Assembly (NCBI GenBank): GCA_965178125.1
Contig: OZ237767.1
Location: 620,001 to 684,000, forward strand
Source of the DNA: Bilabrum cf. latius
Taxonomy: Eukaryota > Bigyra: Bicosoecida > Bigyra > Bicosoecida
DNA length: 64,000 bases
Reading direction: 5' to 3'
The position numbers and the translations under genes were made by a program. Shown here piece after piece: positions 22,501 through 35,100 of the stretch. Within the stretch, counting starts at the first letter, position 1; every line of letters begins with the position of its first letter. The notes beneath the pieces were generated by a model. The model was not told the origin of the DNA. It did no database searches and saw only the letters and a list, made by a program, of their open reading frames with translations.

Positions 22501-25500
22501 AGGACTCGGCAGCCCCCGCCCAGATCATCGAGGCGGCTGCAGCGGCCAGGGATCGGCTGGGCCAAGGAGGTATCACTATGAACGGCAGGGTAAGGGCTCC
22601 CATGCTGCCCTGGGAGGCCTCTGCGGTGGAGGCTCCTTCTGGTGACGTGTATGGGCTGCTGGCGCCAGGTGCGGGCAGCAGCAGCAGCATCGTCGCGGGC
22701 CATGAGCGGCAGCATTCTGCATACCCGGGGGGTTCCGGCGGCTCCAGCGGGTGCGCCTGCAGCGGGTGTTCCCTGAGTGCGTGTTGCGGTGGCTCGCCTC
22801 GGAGTTCCAGCGGCACCGAGATTGCGTCAGTGCGGCTGGTCCGGGGGAGCAGGGGCTGGGACGTCGTGAGGCGGGTGGCTCGTCTGCCGCCCATGGGATC
22901 CTCTGGTGGGAGCCACAGTCACGAGGGGGGTGCAAGGGCACGCTCAGCGGCCGGGGCAGGCGAGGCGCCCCTGACGGGCAGCCGATCCAGCGGGTCCTCA
23001 AAACAGTCCATCGCTGACGTGGACTCGCGCGGGACCAACACTCTCCGCGTGCTGGTGTGCGGCTTCCCGGTGTCCGTTGGTCTGCTGCTGCAGTCCCTGC
23101 TATCTTTTGACAAGGACAAGCAGAGGCAGGACCAGCACCCCGACATGCCTGGCGATGGCGGCGAGCCCCTGCCTCAGAGGCTGCATGCATCCAGCAGTGC
23201 GCCCCCTGCCCTTGACCAACCCTGCCCGCTGGACAGCCCCAGTCAGGCCAACAGCAGCACCAAGGCAAGCACACACGGCGGTAGCTTGCCGACACCAGGC
23301 GCCAACAGCGCCAGCAGCACCAGCAGCGGCAGCAGCAGCGTGGTGCAAGTGACGGTTCTGGCCCCTCGCGAGACGTGGCCGCGCGCGGAGGACATGGAGG
23401 CCGTGATGCAGGGCACGGAGGAGCTGCTACACTGCACTGCGGTGCGGGTGGTGGACGGTGACCCGAGGGACGCAGTTGACCTGGCGCGTGCAGGGGTCTC
23501 GCGCGTGGACAGCGCAATCGTCACACGGCGGCCCTACAGCGGCAGGACCGAGGGCAGTGCGGCGGAGGGGGGCTCCGCAGCGGCGGGTGGGGCGGGCGGG
23601 GCGAAGGGGGCCGTGCGGGACGCTCCACCGGTGGATTTATCCGCGGACGTGTGGGGCGTGGTGGTGGTGGGCGCGCTGCTGTCCCACCGGCCCGACCTCC
23701 ACGTTATCGCTGACGTGCTTGACGTGCACCACGCTACCCACGTAGCCCCTGTGGGGTCCTCTCTGTGGGAGGCGCAGTGGCGGTGCTACCGTGCCGAGGT
23801 CGAGACGGCTCGGGTGCTGCGGGAGGCGGGAGACGCGGGGTACACAGGGGTGGGTGGACAGGATGAGGACGATGAGCAGGGCGTCCCCACTGGGGGGCAG
23901 GGTGTCCCCACTGGGGGGCAGGAGATGCCTGCAGTTACACTGACAGGTGCTGGCAGTGGCCCCGGCCCCGCCCTGAGTCGTGCTGCCTCTCAAGTGGCCC
24001 TTCTCCACGCGGACACGGCTGGAGTGGAGAGAAGACTGCTGGATCACCTGCACGGGGATGCGGGGGGCAGGGCGCTGGTGGCTCCTGCTTCCGTGCCTGA
24101 GCGCGTGCTGGGCAAGGGGGGCAGCAAAGAAGAAAGGAGAGGAAGAAGGAGAGGGACAAGGATTGCGCAGAGGAAGAGGAAGAAGAGAGCGGGGCGGTCG
24201 CGACAGAGTGCAGCTCACGATGGTGCGAATGAGAGACATGGGATCAGGGGAGGTGATAGAGTGGTTTGCCATGCAACAGAGGAGAATAACTAGCAGGAGG
24301 GAGACGGCAGGCCTGCCAGAGCACGAGTCGATGAAGAGGAAGGCAGCGGCGGTAGGGTCGTCGCATCGAAGCATCAGGCGGGGTTGGTGTCATCGGACGG
24401 GACAGAGCAGGGCACGAACGCACGCAGCAGCGCGCTGGCCCATCTGCGGGGGGCCGCCCGGGCGCTCATCCGGGATGCCAGGGAACAAGGAGATGCAGAG
24501 ACCGGAACCTCGAGGGCGGGGAGGGCGGTGCTCAGCATGCGCGCGGCCGCCGCTGCGATCCACGTGGACCTGATGAAGCACAGGGGCCGCAGCTCCTCGT
24601 CTACCTCCGCTGGCAGCAGTAGCAGCAGCAGCAGCAGCGTGTCGACCGACGGAAGCTAGAACTCCGGGTCAGACGCTTACACTTCCGAGGGTGATGCTGA
24701 GTTCGAAGATGTAGTTGAAGACAAGGACGCAGCCGACATTGAGGCAGACGTCGGCTGCATGGACTTGGATGCTGGCCAGGGTCTGGGTCCAGAGCACAAG
24801 CCGGACCTGCCGCAAGCGAGCCACCGAGGCGTCGACGCCGCTTCCGTCCAGGTGGAGGTCAGTGGGCCGATAGCCGGGGAGACAGACGGCGAGGGCGAGG
24901 GAGATGGTGAGGGTAAGGGAGGGGTCAGTGCTAGTTTGCAGACACGTCCACGCGGTGCCCAGTCGTCTAGGGCACAGTCCAGCCCAAGCACAGCCCTTGT
25001 CCCCGTCCCCGCCGCAGCCCCGACGGGCGCGGGCACCTTGCCCCCGACCATGCCCCCGATGCACAACCCGCACATGCCACCGAAGCAGGACAAGGCGGCC
25101 GTTCGCCGCGCCGCCCGCAGATACCGGGCCCTCAGACACGCGTGCATGCAGGCATACCGCTCCGTGGCCGTGGCCCCACCGCTCGTGGCCGCGCTCGCCG
25201 CACCTGGGACGGGCTGGGTGCACAGTGACCCGGCCGCTCGCAGTGCGCTGGCCCTGGCGGATGGGTCCATGGCCCGCCTGGCCTCTGGGCTGGCCTGCGA
25301 TGTGCCCTCTCAGGACGGGGACGCGTTCGCGTGCCCCTCGATCGCAGCGGGGAGGGCCTTCTCGGCTGCCTCGCTGGACGCCCTAGCGGCCGAGGCGGTG
25401 TTCAACGTGCACTCGGTGCAGATGGTGCGGCTGCTGGCCAGGTCAGTCAGGGGGCGTCGGATGCGACTGCTGCCCGTGGCACTGGCTCTATGTGCCCTGA

Positions 25501-26006
25501 AGGAGGCGGGGGGCGAGAGGGCTCTCGGGGAGGGACCCCTGGGGGAACTGGGGGTCGCATGGGGGGAAGTCCACTCGTCACGACTTCGTGATAGGGCCGG
25601 TGGGGTCGATTCCGGCTCCGGATCAGCGGGTCCTCCCGCTCGTGGAAGCCAACCGCCGCCCCGGGCCCCTCCTGGCTTCCTCCCCGCGACGTACGGGCAG
25701 CTGTGGGAGGGCCTGCTTCGGGTGTGGGGCGTGCTCGGCCTGGGGCTACTGCGGAGGGTGAGGCCATGGGAGGTGCAGGCGGGCGGGGGCACTGCCAGGG
25801 GAGGCAGCGAAGGAGGGGGGGGAGGAGGAGGAGGAGGAGGAGAAGGGGGTACAGATGAGCAGTTCGAGAACCCCGCGGATCCGCACTGGCACGACCCCCG
25901 CGTGCTGCAGTACGTTCTAACGAGCCCTCCGAAGAGCACGCTGCTCTCTGCCAGGGACTGCGTGTTCGTGCTCTGCCAGCATGGGGACAGGTTCAGCGCA
26001 GTGTGA
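19575..26006 (+). CDS. SLO/BK-type cation channel homologue with non-canonical selectivity filter
   Basis: Intronless, 2,143 aa, TGA at 26004-26006, with TAG (Gln) at 19743, 20292, 21096, 21828, 24291 and 24657. It has an N-terminal TM segment, a voltage-sensor-like S1-S4 (S4: IRAARVFRAVRILKLARL, about residues 177-195), a pore helix YMTATVIGRPPP near residue 362, then S6. RCK1 begins HVMVAGAVTVPRLKGLL (about residue 420) and ends with LLPGASTLIANLIHM, matching BK. RCK2 begins RVLVCGFPVSV (about residue 1158). The C-terminal ATYGQLWEGLLRVWGVLGLGLLRR and QYVLTSPP blocks correspond to the BK C-terminus. Long Gly/Ser/Arg low-complexity inserts split the RCK domains. The K+ signature TVGYGD is replaced by TVIGRP, and the Asp-rich calcium bowl is reduced to QDGD. 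Family assignment is strong; selectivity and gating are unknown. Confidence 0.85.
20306..20366 (+). repeat. Gly-Ser dipeptide tract in SLO-like channel
   Basis: GGTTCT/GGCTCT units code an alternating Gly-Ser run, with one Pro, between the voltage-sensor-like segment and the pore helix. It is directly preceded by an in-frame TAG at 20292. Confidence 0.85.
20658..20675 (+). other. Degenerate pore filter TVIGRP in SLO-like channel
   Basis: These six codons align with TVGYGD of BK channels, between a pore helix (FYMTA) and an S6-like helix (TYLFMALVIALSATAIPAVVARIVQL). Gly-Tyr-Gly is lost. Confidence 0.8.
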
Positions 26007-26182
26007 TTCATGTGTGCCGGAGTAGTACTAGACAGAAGCTCACTGATTTTGTACTAATACGTGCAAAGCAAACATCTGACAATGTAGATGGCCGGTACTA
26101 CGATTGCAAATAGATCTGATCATCATGAGAAAATACTCCGATTCTCTGATCTAACGGGATTGTCCGATACCCGACTGATCGG

Positions 26183-26947
26183 TCAAGTCCCTTTCATGGC
26201 GCTTCTACCAACCACGTCGATCGTTCCGCATAGATAATGTGGCCGTGCTGAAGCTTGCCCGCTGGCTGCAGTCGTTCCATCGGCTCGCAGCGAACTAGAG
26301 GATGGTTCTTGATCGGGCCGACGAGCGGCTACGCCTTCTGCGCATACCTGTTCACGGGTTGGTCCCACCTCGCTTTCCCCAGCTCGGAAACGTGCACCAT
26401 AGATTTTACAAGGTGCCTTTTCTTCTTGCCGAGAGGGACAGAGCCAGTCGTGTCGAGATTCGGCCGCGGAGAGCACATCCCCCGACAAGACCTTGATGAG
26501 AGGAGCCGCCGGCGGCACCGCCGTGGAAGCCTCGCCGCCGGTCGCTTCCTCGTCGCCCCAAGGCAGTTCTGTCCCCCAAAACGTTTGCTGCCGGTACTAT
26601 GACACTCCAGCTGGACCGCGCCGATACGTTTGAACCTCCTGCGGTCCGCTTGCGCAGGTGTAATCGAGCTGGAGGGCAGAGCTCGAGCCAGAACCATGCG
26701 AACCGGTAACACCAATCCCGCAAAATGCCTTCGGGGGACCCGTTGCACGGATCGATGTGGATCTTCTGCAACAATCTGAAACTGCGTCATACTTGTTCTT
26801 GAATTTTGTGGCTCTATCCCGGTTGCTGCTGGGCGATACGGGGTGCAGAAGCTTGTTCGAGCTAGTCTTCGATCTCGTCGCCTCGATATGCTTCACTTCG
26901 GCCAAAGCAGCGCTTGCCTGACTTGAAGGGCTCATTTTGTTCGGCAT
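26183..26947 (-). CDS. Hypothetical protein
   Basis: From ATG at 26947 a frame of 254 codons runs to TGA at 26183-26185, crossing a single TAG at 26597-26599. The frame is open a further ~150 bp upstream without ATG, so a 5' exon may exist. The N-terminal half is Ser/Lys/Arg-rich (MPNKMSPSSQASAALAEVKH). The middle has aromatic-rich YRQQTFWGTELPWGDEE. No domain recognised. It converges on the channel gene (176 bp between stops) and is co-oriented with the upstream L1-domain gene. Confidence 0.5.
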
Positions 26948-27143
26948 CACCTCGTTCAATAAAGATTTTCTGACGCTAGAGCGCACTTGATTGCTTGTTG
27001 GTGAATTCGTAGGCCCGCGTGGAGTGCTTCTTGATCGCACTGTGTACCGCCGGGGGTACTTGGTCGCAAGGCTACTGGTCCAACGTTCGCACGATGATGA
27101 TGTGTCTTAAGATCATGCTTTGTGATTGCAATTGTCACCACAA

Positions 27144-28729
27144 TTACTTGGCAGGGCTCTTTTTCTTCCCCTTTTTGGCGCTTCCAGGCTTGGAGACTCC
27201 CTACGATTTTCTCTTCTTGGCGGGTGGTGCCCCCAAGCTCTCGGCGGCTGCCTGCAGCGCGTGCCTGCCCTTGGGCCCGCCAGTGCCGGGCGACTGCACT
27301 TTCTTGCCCTTGCCGGCCCCTCCCTTCTTGCCCTTGCCGCCAGGACCGGAGCTCGCGCCGCTGTTGCCTCCCCTCTTCCCCTACTCCCCTGCCGCCAGCT
27401 CCAGCTCGGCCCTGCCGGCTGCCTCCGCCGCTGCCTCGGACCTCCTCCTCTTCTTGCCCTTGCCCCGGGCCTTGCCACCGCCACTGCTGCTGGCACCGCT
27501 TGCGCCTGTCGCCGCTGCCCCCGCCCTCTGCTTGCCCCCATCCTCCCCACCGATCCCCAGCGCGCCCTCAAGCTCAGGGAACCTGTCAAAGGCCCCGATA
27601 GAGCCCTGGATCTTGGCCTTGCTGGGCGCCAGCTTGCCAAGCACGGACAGGGCCGCGGCCCGGTCCGCCGTGTGCTCGTAGGCCTCCCCGGCCAACCCCG
27701 CCCCGGCGCCCACCCCGTCACCGGTGGCCTCCTCCAGCTCGGGGACCGCGCAGTAGAGCGGCAGCGCCACGGTGGTCTCCGCCCTCAGGGAGATCTGCTG
27801 CACGTTGGCCCAGCCCCCGGGGATGCGCGCCACCGTGGGCAGCACGGCAGCCATGGCGTTGTCCGCCAGAGCGTCGGGGGAGAAGGCGCTCGTGCCTATG
27901 CGCACGCTCGTGTTGGACCCGGCGCCCAGCTGCCTCACGTACGTGGAGTCCCTCGCTCTCTCGAGCGCCCTGCGGAGGGCGGAGGGCTTGGCGGGGTCCA
28001 CCTTGACTGCGCCCGCCTCCATCTTGGAGCGGCGGAATGTCTCGCCCAGCAGGCGAGTGAGCATCGGGATGATAGAGTCATCGCACACGAATGCGTCGTA
28101 TTTCTGGGTGAGCTCCCTCCTCTTCTTGTGGTCGTGGTACGTGCTCTTGAGGTCCTTGTAGCCGAGCACCTGCACGTAGCCGGGCACGGGAGACGTCTCC
28201 AACCAGTCCTCTACCGCCTTCTTCACTTCATCCCGTACAAAAAGGCACAGCTCCACGCCATCCTCGGGGTTCAGCAAGGTGTGCGGGAGCGGGCTGCGGG
28301 CAAGAAGGGGGAGACATCGTCCTTGCACAACAGCACGATGCGTGACATGCGGAGAGGCTGCTCGCGGTGGCCAGAGGCGCAGTTGGCTCACATCTGGATT
28401 GGTTTGTGCCTAGGCTCTCGAGGAAGCTGGTGGATAACGAAATTCAAGAATACGCTCTCCTCGCCAGCGTCTCCGAGCAAGTCCTCCTTGGCATCCTCGG
28501 GCTTCGGCCTCTCTTGCATGTACTTTAGGAGCGAGCCGGTAGCACGACGAACCTATGAAGATATAAATAAAACGGGATTGGCGCAGCTTGTGCAGTACAT
28601 GGCTACAACGCGCTGTTCGAGGCCGCACTTGCACCATGGTTGCAGGTGCAACTGCAGGTTTCTCACCGTGCTGCGCGAAATCCGGCGTGGGGCGCCTGCA
28701 GCAGCCTTCTACCGGGAGGCCTGCTTCAT
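27144..28729 (-). CDS. Ribosomal L1 domain-containing protein (RSL1D1/Cic1/Utp30-like)
   Basis: Three exons: 28729-28667, 28552-28392 and 28293-27144; 457 aa, TAA stop. Splices use GTGAGA and GTGAGC donors with AG acceptors, and every junction restores the L1 frame (ALLKYMQ-like start, then FLNFVIHQLPREPRHKPIQIPLPH across the second junction). The L1 fold continues with ELCLFVRDE, YDAFVCDDSIIPMLTRLLG and NVQQISLRAETTVALPLY. The C-terminus is a long Lys/Gly-rich tail typical of nucleolar ribosome-biogenesis factors of this family (Cic1 and Utp30 in yeast, RSL1D1 in animals). TAG codons in exon 1 (about 28710), at 27381 and at about 27205 are read as Gln. The role in large-subunit or processome assembly is inferred from the family. 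It shares a 400 bp upstream region with the divergent coiled-coil gene. Confidence 0.88.
28294..28391 (-). other. Intron 2 of L1-domain gene (98 bp)
   Basis: Donor GTGAGC, acceptor TTGCCCGCAG, phase 2. It joins HKPIQ to IPLPHTLL, recreating the PLPH motif expected at this point of the L1 fold. Confidence 0.9.
28553..28666 (-). other. Intron 1 of L1-domain gene (114 bp)
   Basis: Donor GTGAGA, A+T-rich 3' end (TTTTATTTATATCTTCATAG), phase 0. It follows a 63-base first exon coding 21 residues. Confidence 0.85.
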
Positions 28730-29129
28730 TTTAGCTTGCGTAAAATCCTTCTCGGACGAGTAGGGGCCCTTCATTGCTGACATTTTGTCGATGGATATGC
28801 CGCCATTGTGCCTTGCGGTGGGTTGCGTGCTGTTTGGGAGCACCGACTGGTCGAAATCAGATTGAGCGCGACGGGCAGACTCACCTCGGAGTGCACCAGA
28901 TACATCCGCTATTCTGGCTGTAACACTCCAGTAAAGTACCGCGCCAAGTGTAAACGGGTGCATTGTACCTGTGTGCCCAAGCTTTGCGTTGAGCTGGCCA
29001 GCACAGCACACGCGGTCGCAAGCTGCCTACGTACGGTTCGCGCGGGCTTGAAGTGCCCAGCAACTACAGTTGTGGGGCGTTTGAAGACAGAACTACCCAC
29101 TTTCTCGTGCGTTAATTGAACCAATAAAC
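28730..29129. promoter_or_regulatory. Divergent intergenic region
   Basis: 400 bp between the L1-domain gene (minus) and the coiled-coil gene (plus). An AACCAATAAAC stretch lies just before the plus-strand ATG, which could be a CCAAT element or simply 5' UTR. Nothing else was recognised. Confidence 0.4.
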
Positions 29130-32100
29130 ATGTCAGGGTATGCGAGGCAGAAAGGATACTCTGTGAGTCGCCGGCCGCAACGAGCCGAACGGATCTCGCT
29201 CCTTCGCCGGTGGCCATCGCCACGCCTAGTATCACGTGTTGTGTTTGTCCAAATAGACACGCGCCACTAGAATCATGTTTTTGCTATGAGTTCTTCTTCT
29301 GGTCTCCGCAGGCAAGAACACCAGGCCGCTCGAGGAGGGCACCGCCAGCGCTGCAAGGCGAACACTCTGGCCGCGGCGGCAAGATGACCGTGTACAGCGG
29401 CAGCAGCGAGGGCCCGGTCGTTCCGGTAGAATCAGTCGACTTGCGCGCATAGCGAGAGACGGCGGATGAGCTCCGGCGGCAGGTGTCGATGCTGAAGCAG
29501 TGGAATGGCCGCCTGGACGCCCAGGTGGACGCTGACACGAAAGAAATCTCGGAACTCAAGGTGAGCATGCAGTGCAGAAGCACCCAAAGAACAAAGCAGA
29601 TACATTTTATCATCATTTTCTTGATTGTCCACGACCTGATCAACGCCGCAGATTGACGTGGAGCGCACGCGGTCCCAGCTGCAGCAGGCGGGCGCCGACC
29701 GCGACAAGGCCGCCGCGCTCAGTTCCACGCTCATGTCCAAGCTCGAGCAAGTCGGGGACATGCTTCGTGACGTGAAGCGCGAGAACCAAAGCATGCATCA
29801 GCAGAACACCGAGCTGAAAGAGACGGCCGAACGCTCGCGCCAGCAGCACGAGCAGGCGCTCACGCAGGCGCAGAGCGAGCACGCCGCCGAGGCCACGGCC
29901 CTCCGCAACAAGATGGAGGAGCTGGACCGCAGGAACCAGCAGGCCATGGAAGCCCTCAAAGACACGCACCGCAAGCAGGAGGAGAGGGCCAGGGCCGACC
30001 TGGACGCCGAGCGGGACGCCCGCCTGCAGGAGGTGCGCCGCCTGACGGACGAGTTCGAGGCCGCGCTGACCAAGCTCAAGGACAGGAGCAAGGCGGACCT
30101 GGAGAGGGAGCGGGGCGAGCACGAGGCAGAGCTGCAGAGGATCCGCCAGGAGAGCGAGGCCGAGCTGGCCCGGCTCAAGGACCAGGGGGCGGCAGACCGC
30201 GCCCAGGCCCAGCAGGAGCTGTCGAGGGTCCGGGGCGAGCTGCAGGAGGAGCTGAGGGCGGTGAGGGAGGCGGCCGCGCTGGACGCAGCCAGGACCAAGG
30301 AGGACCACGCGGAGGAGCTGAGGAGCACCAAGGAACAGGCCGCCAGGGAGCTGGCCCAGCTGCGGGAATCGGCCGAGGAAGCGCAGGCACGGGCCGGCAG
30401 GGAACACGAGGAGGCGCTTGGCAAGGCCAGGAGCGAGCACGCGGCCGAGCTGGCCCGCATCAAGGCCGAGTCCGCGGCGGAGATCACCCGGCTCCGGGAC
30501 GAGGTGGGCTCGGAGCACCAGCGGGCCCAGGAGGAGGTCTCGACGGCGCGCACCTCGGGGGCCACGGAGCTGGCCGAGCAGCGCAAGAGGCACGAAGCGG
30601 AGCTGGCGCAACTGAGGGCAGAGCACGCGGAGGCCCTCCGCAAGACCCAGTCGGAGCACCGCGAGGAGGTGCAGGCGCTGCAGGACAGGGCCGAGAAGGC
30701 GCAGGCGGAGCAGCGGCAGCGCGCCGAGGACGACCTGGAGAGGGTGAAGGCCGGGCTGCAGGCCAAGCTGGAGACAGCCGAGGAGAAGGCGGCCGCCCAG
30801 CGGGAGGAGAACCTGAGCGCGCTGCAGCTGCTCAAGGAGCGGCACACGGGGGTGCAGGACGAGGCCCTGGAGCGGCACTCGAAGATGGTGCTGGAGCTGG
30901 AGGGCAAGGCCCTTGAGGCCAGGGAGGAGGCGGGGCGGGTGCTCGCCGAGACCAAGGAGGCGGCGGCGGCGCAGCTGTCCGAAGCCAGGGAGGCGGCCAC
31001 GACCAAGCTGGTCGAGGTGCGGGAGGAGGCGGGCAAGCAGCTCTCGGCGCTGCGCTCCCAGATGGCCGAGCAGCGGGAGGCCTCGGCGCAGCAGATCAAC
31101 GAGCTGAGGCAGCAGCTGGGCGAGGCCAGGGAGAAGGCAGCCGCGGAGCTGTCCGAGCTGAGGCTCGCGTCGCAGTCGGAGCTGCAGGCCACGCGGCACG
31201 CGCATCAGGAGGCCCTGGCAGAGGCGCGCAACCAGGTGAGGGAGGCGCGGGAGCAGGCCCTGCAGCAGGTGGCCGCCGCGCGGGAGGAGGCAGCGAGGCT
31301 CGTGGCCACGGAGAAGGAGGCCGCGGCCGCACGGCTGGCGGCGGCGCAGGAGGAGTCCGCGCGGCGCATGCAGGAGGCGCAGGAGGCGCACCAGAAGAAG
31401 GTGTCCCAGCTGCAGGAGGACGCCATGCACCGCGTCCAGGAGCTCTCGGAAGAGCAGGCCAAGCGATCCGAGGAGGCCGCGCGCCGGGCCGAGCAGGAGC
31501 GCCAGCGCTTCGAGCAGTCGATCAAGGAGGAGAGGGAGAGGGCGGACGCGGCCATCGAGGCGGCGCGGGAGAAGACCGAGACGGAGCTGGCGGCCGCCCG
31601 TCGCCGCGCCGAGGACCAGACGTCGCAGGCCACCAAGGAGGCCCAGCGGGTCAAGCAGGAGTACGAGAAGGCGCAGCAGGACCTAGACGCGGCGAGGAGG
31701 AGGTTCCAGCAGGAGATGGACGAGCGCATGAAGACCCACATGTCTCAGATGGACGAGGCCGTGAGCGCAGGGTCGCAGAAGCTGCAGGGCACGATCGACT
31801 CGCACCAGGAAGAGCTCCGCAAGATGCAGGAGACGTACGAGAAGGAGATCGAGGGCATCCACGCCAAGCACGCGCAGCAGAAGAAGGAAGCGGATGCTCA
31901 GAGGGACGCTCAGGCGCAGGAACTCAAGGCGGATGCGGACCGGCTCCGGGAGGAGCTGGAGGCGGCCCAGGCCCAGGGCGCCAAGGCCGTCGAGGCCGCG
32001 CACCGGGCGCACAGGGAGGAGCTGGACCGGGCGAGGGCAGAGGCGGGGGCCGCCCTCCGCGAGCATGAGGAGGCGCACGCCAAGGCGATCCGGGAGATGA

Positions 32101-35100
32101 GGGACCGGGCCATGGGCGAGACGAGAGACATGATGGACCGGCACGTGGGCGAGTTCAAGGAGCTGCAGTCGAAGGTCGTGGCGGAGAACGCCAAGTCGCA
32201 GGAGCAGGCGGCGGAGTGGTCGGGCGAGCGGCAGCGGCTCCTGGGGGAGGTCAAGGCCGCGCAGGAGGACGCGGTGCGGGAGGCGCGGGCCATGGAGGTG
32301 CGGCATCAGGAGGAGCAGCAGGCCCTCGAGGCCAGGCACCAGGGCGAGCTGCAGGCTGCGCGGGAGGAGCTGGCCCGCCAGATCCAGGAGGAGAGGAGGC
32401 GCGCGGACGAGGCGAGGGCCGGCATGCAGAAGGTCGCCTCGGAGGAGCAGGCCCGGCTGAGGGAGGAGATCGCGGAGCTGAGGAAGCTGCACGGGGAGGA
32501 CAAGCTCAAGGCGCAGTCGGAGCACGCGCGGGCCGTGCACGAGCTCGTGGAGCAGCACGCCAAGGAGCTGCGGGAGAGCATCGCGAGGGCGGACCAGGAC
32601 ATGCACGCGGCCAGGGAGCGCGCCGACGCGCAGGTGCGCGAGGTGCGAGAGCGGGTGCAGTCCGAGGCGGTGACCAGGGAAGCGAGTCTGCGGGAGGAGC
32701 TGGAGGCTTTGCGGGGCAACGCGGACGACGAGAGGGCCAAGATGATCGACCGGCAGCGGGAGACGATCCGGCGCATGCAGGCGGAGCTGCAGCAAGACCT
32801 CGAGGTGCAGCGGCAGGCTCTGGCCAAGGCTAAGCAGGAGGCTGACGCTCGCCTGAGGGCCCGGGAGACGGCCCTCGGGGAGGAGCTGGCCCAGCTGCGG
32901 GCGACTCTGGAGGAGGAGAGGGACGCGGCAGCGCACAGGCTGCACGATCAGCGGACAAAGGCCGAGGAACGGCAGCAGCAGCTGCGGGACGACGCCGAGA
33001 AACGGCTGGCGGAGCAGGTCTCCAAGGCCGAGGCCGACACGGCGGACCTGCGCGCCCGCCTGGAGAGCGCCAAGCGAGACCTCGTGGAGCGCCTCGAGAT
33101 GGAGCGGGGGTCGTCCAAGGAGGCGGCCCAGGCGAGGCTCAGGGAAATAGAGCAGGAGCGCAAGGCCGAGGCGGAAAGGGCCAAGCACGCCGCCGCAGAC
33201 GCGCTGCAGGCCAAGCAGGCCGAGAGCGACCGCCTGCTCGCCGAGAGGGACGCGCGAGCGCAGGCCCTGGCCCTCGAGCAGCAGCAGCAGTTCGACCGCA
33301 TGCTGGAGGACGAGCGCAAGACGGCTCGCAAGCAGCTGGACGAGCTAGAGGCGGCCCATCAGCAGGCGCAGGAGCAGGCTGCGACCAAGCACAGGCAGGC
33401 ACTGCTGGACGCGCAGCGCAGGGTGGAGCGGGAGGCCACCGAGAGAGCGCTGGCCGAGAGCGAGGCGGCTGTCGGTGTGGGGGCGCGGGGGCAGAGAGGG
33501 GGTGCCGACGCCGCCGCTGCCGAGCAGCGCAAGCGGCTGGAGGATCGCCTGGAGCGGGCCCGCAAGGAGGCAGACGACCAGGCGGCCCAGCGGCGGGCGG
33601 TGGAGGACGAGCTCCACCGGGCCCAGCGGGAGGCCAGAGACGCGGAGGCAGCCCGCAAGCGGGCCGAGAGGGACTCTTAGGACCTCGAGGCGAAGCTGGC
33701 CAGGTAGAGGCAGCAGCACCAGCAGGCCGGGGGCGCGACACCTGCGATGGGGGACGGAGGGTCGGTCCCCGTCACCGCGGCCAGCGCTGGAGATGGGGCC
33801 GCCGGCCTGGCTGGATCGGTTGTGGACGAGGCTGGCGACGACGGGGAAGACCGGCTGCGCGCGGCCAGGTCCGAGATCCGCTCGCTGAAGAGGCGCCTGG
33901 ACGCGGCCAGCAGCAAGGCGGAGAGCCTGCGGGCCCAGCTGGAGGCGGCGCGGGCGTCGGGTGCAACAGCAGCGAGACGGGCCGCCGCAGGGGGGTTGGA
34001 CGGCGAGGATTCTCGAGCCTCGCACGACGACCCGACCACCGTCATGTCGGCGGACCTCGCTGCCATGCGGGAGGATAAGGCAGCAGCGGTGCGCGAGCTG
34101 CAGGCCAAGCACGAGCAGGCACTGGCCCGGGCGCAGGAGCAGTTCGACGCGGACACCGCTCAGCTGGCCCGCGCCAAGCAGGAGGCGGAGCGGCGGCTGC
34201 AGGGCGAGCTGGACGCGGCCCGCACTGCCCTGGAGGAGGCCCAGGAAGACAGCAAGGCGGACCTCAAGATGGCCAAGCTGAGGCACGATTCGCAGCTGGC
34301 CCAGCTCGGGACCGCCTTGCGGGCCCGCATGGTGCAGCTCGAGGCTCGCGCCAAGAAGGCCGAGGAGGCGGCAGAGACGGGCTCAGGCACGGGTGGAGCT
34401 GAAGCCGAGGCTGAGGCTTCATCCTCCGAGCCTGGCGAGGCGGCTTCCGGTAGCCATGAAGGCGCCACCGCTGCCTCTACCTCTGCCTCTGCCCTGGAGG
34501 ATCTTCGCAAGTCATACGAGGAGCAGGCACAGGCTCTGCGGGCCGAGCTGGAGGACACCAATGCCGAGATGGCCAGGGTCCAGCGCAAGCACCAGGAGCA
34601 GGTGCGCGGCATGAAGCAGAGGCTGGAGGACGCCGACAAGGCGCACGAGGAGCACATCGACAGGGAGCTGGCGCGCGCCACCCAGTCGCTGGAGACGCAG
34701 CTGGCCGCCGCGGACGCCCGCGCAGGAGACCTCGAGGGGCAGGTGCGCGAGTGGGAGACCACTCGGCTGGGCAGGGAGCTGCGGCTGCAGTCAGTGACCC
34801 TCAGGGAGCGCATCTCGCAGCTGGAGCAAGCCGTGCAGGAGCGGCAGGCAGAGGCCCTGCGCCTGCACGAGCAACACGCCGAGGCGATCCAGCACCGGGC
34901 GCAGGAAGCGCAGGCCCGGCTGCACGCGGCCGAGGACGCGCACCAGCAGGCCCTAGAGAGGGCACGGACTGACCTGGCAAGGGAGCGGGAGGCGGCGAGG
35001 ACAGAGCTCAAGGAGCAGAGGGATCGGCACGAGAGGGCCATGGGGGCGCTGCGGGCCGAGCAGGAGCAGGCCGCCCGCTCGATGGCTGCGAGACACGAGG

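Noticed and set aside
26620-26660. Possible tRNA B-box (TTTGAACCTCC)
   Set aside because: No matching A-box, acceptor stem or cloverleaf nearby; it lies inside an open frame. No tRNA was found in the window.
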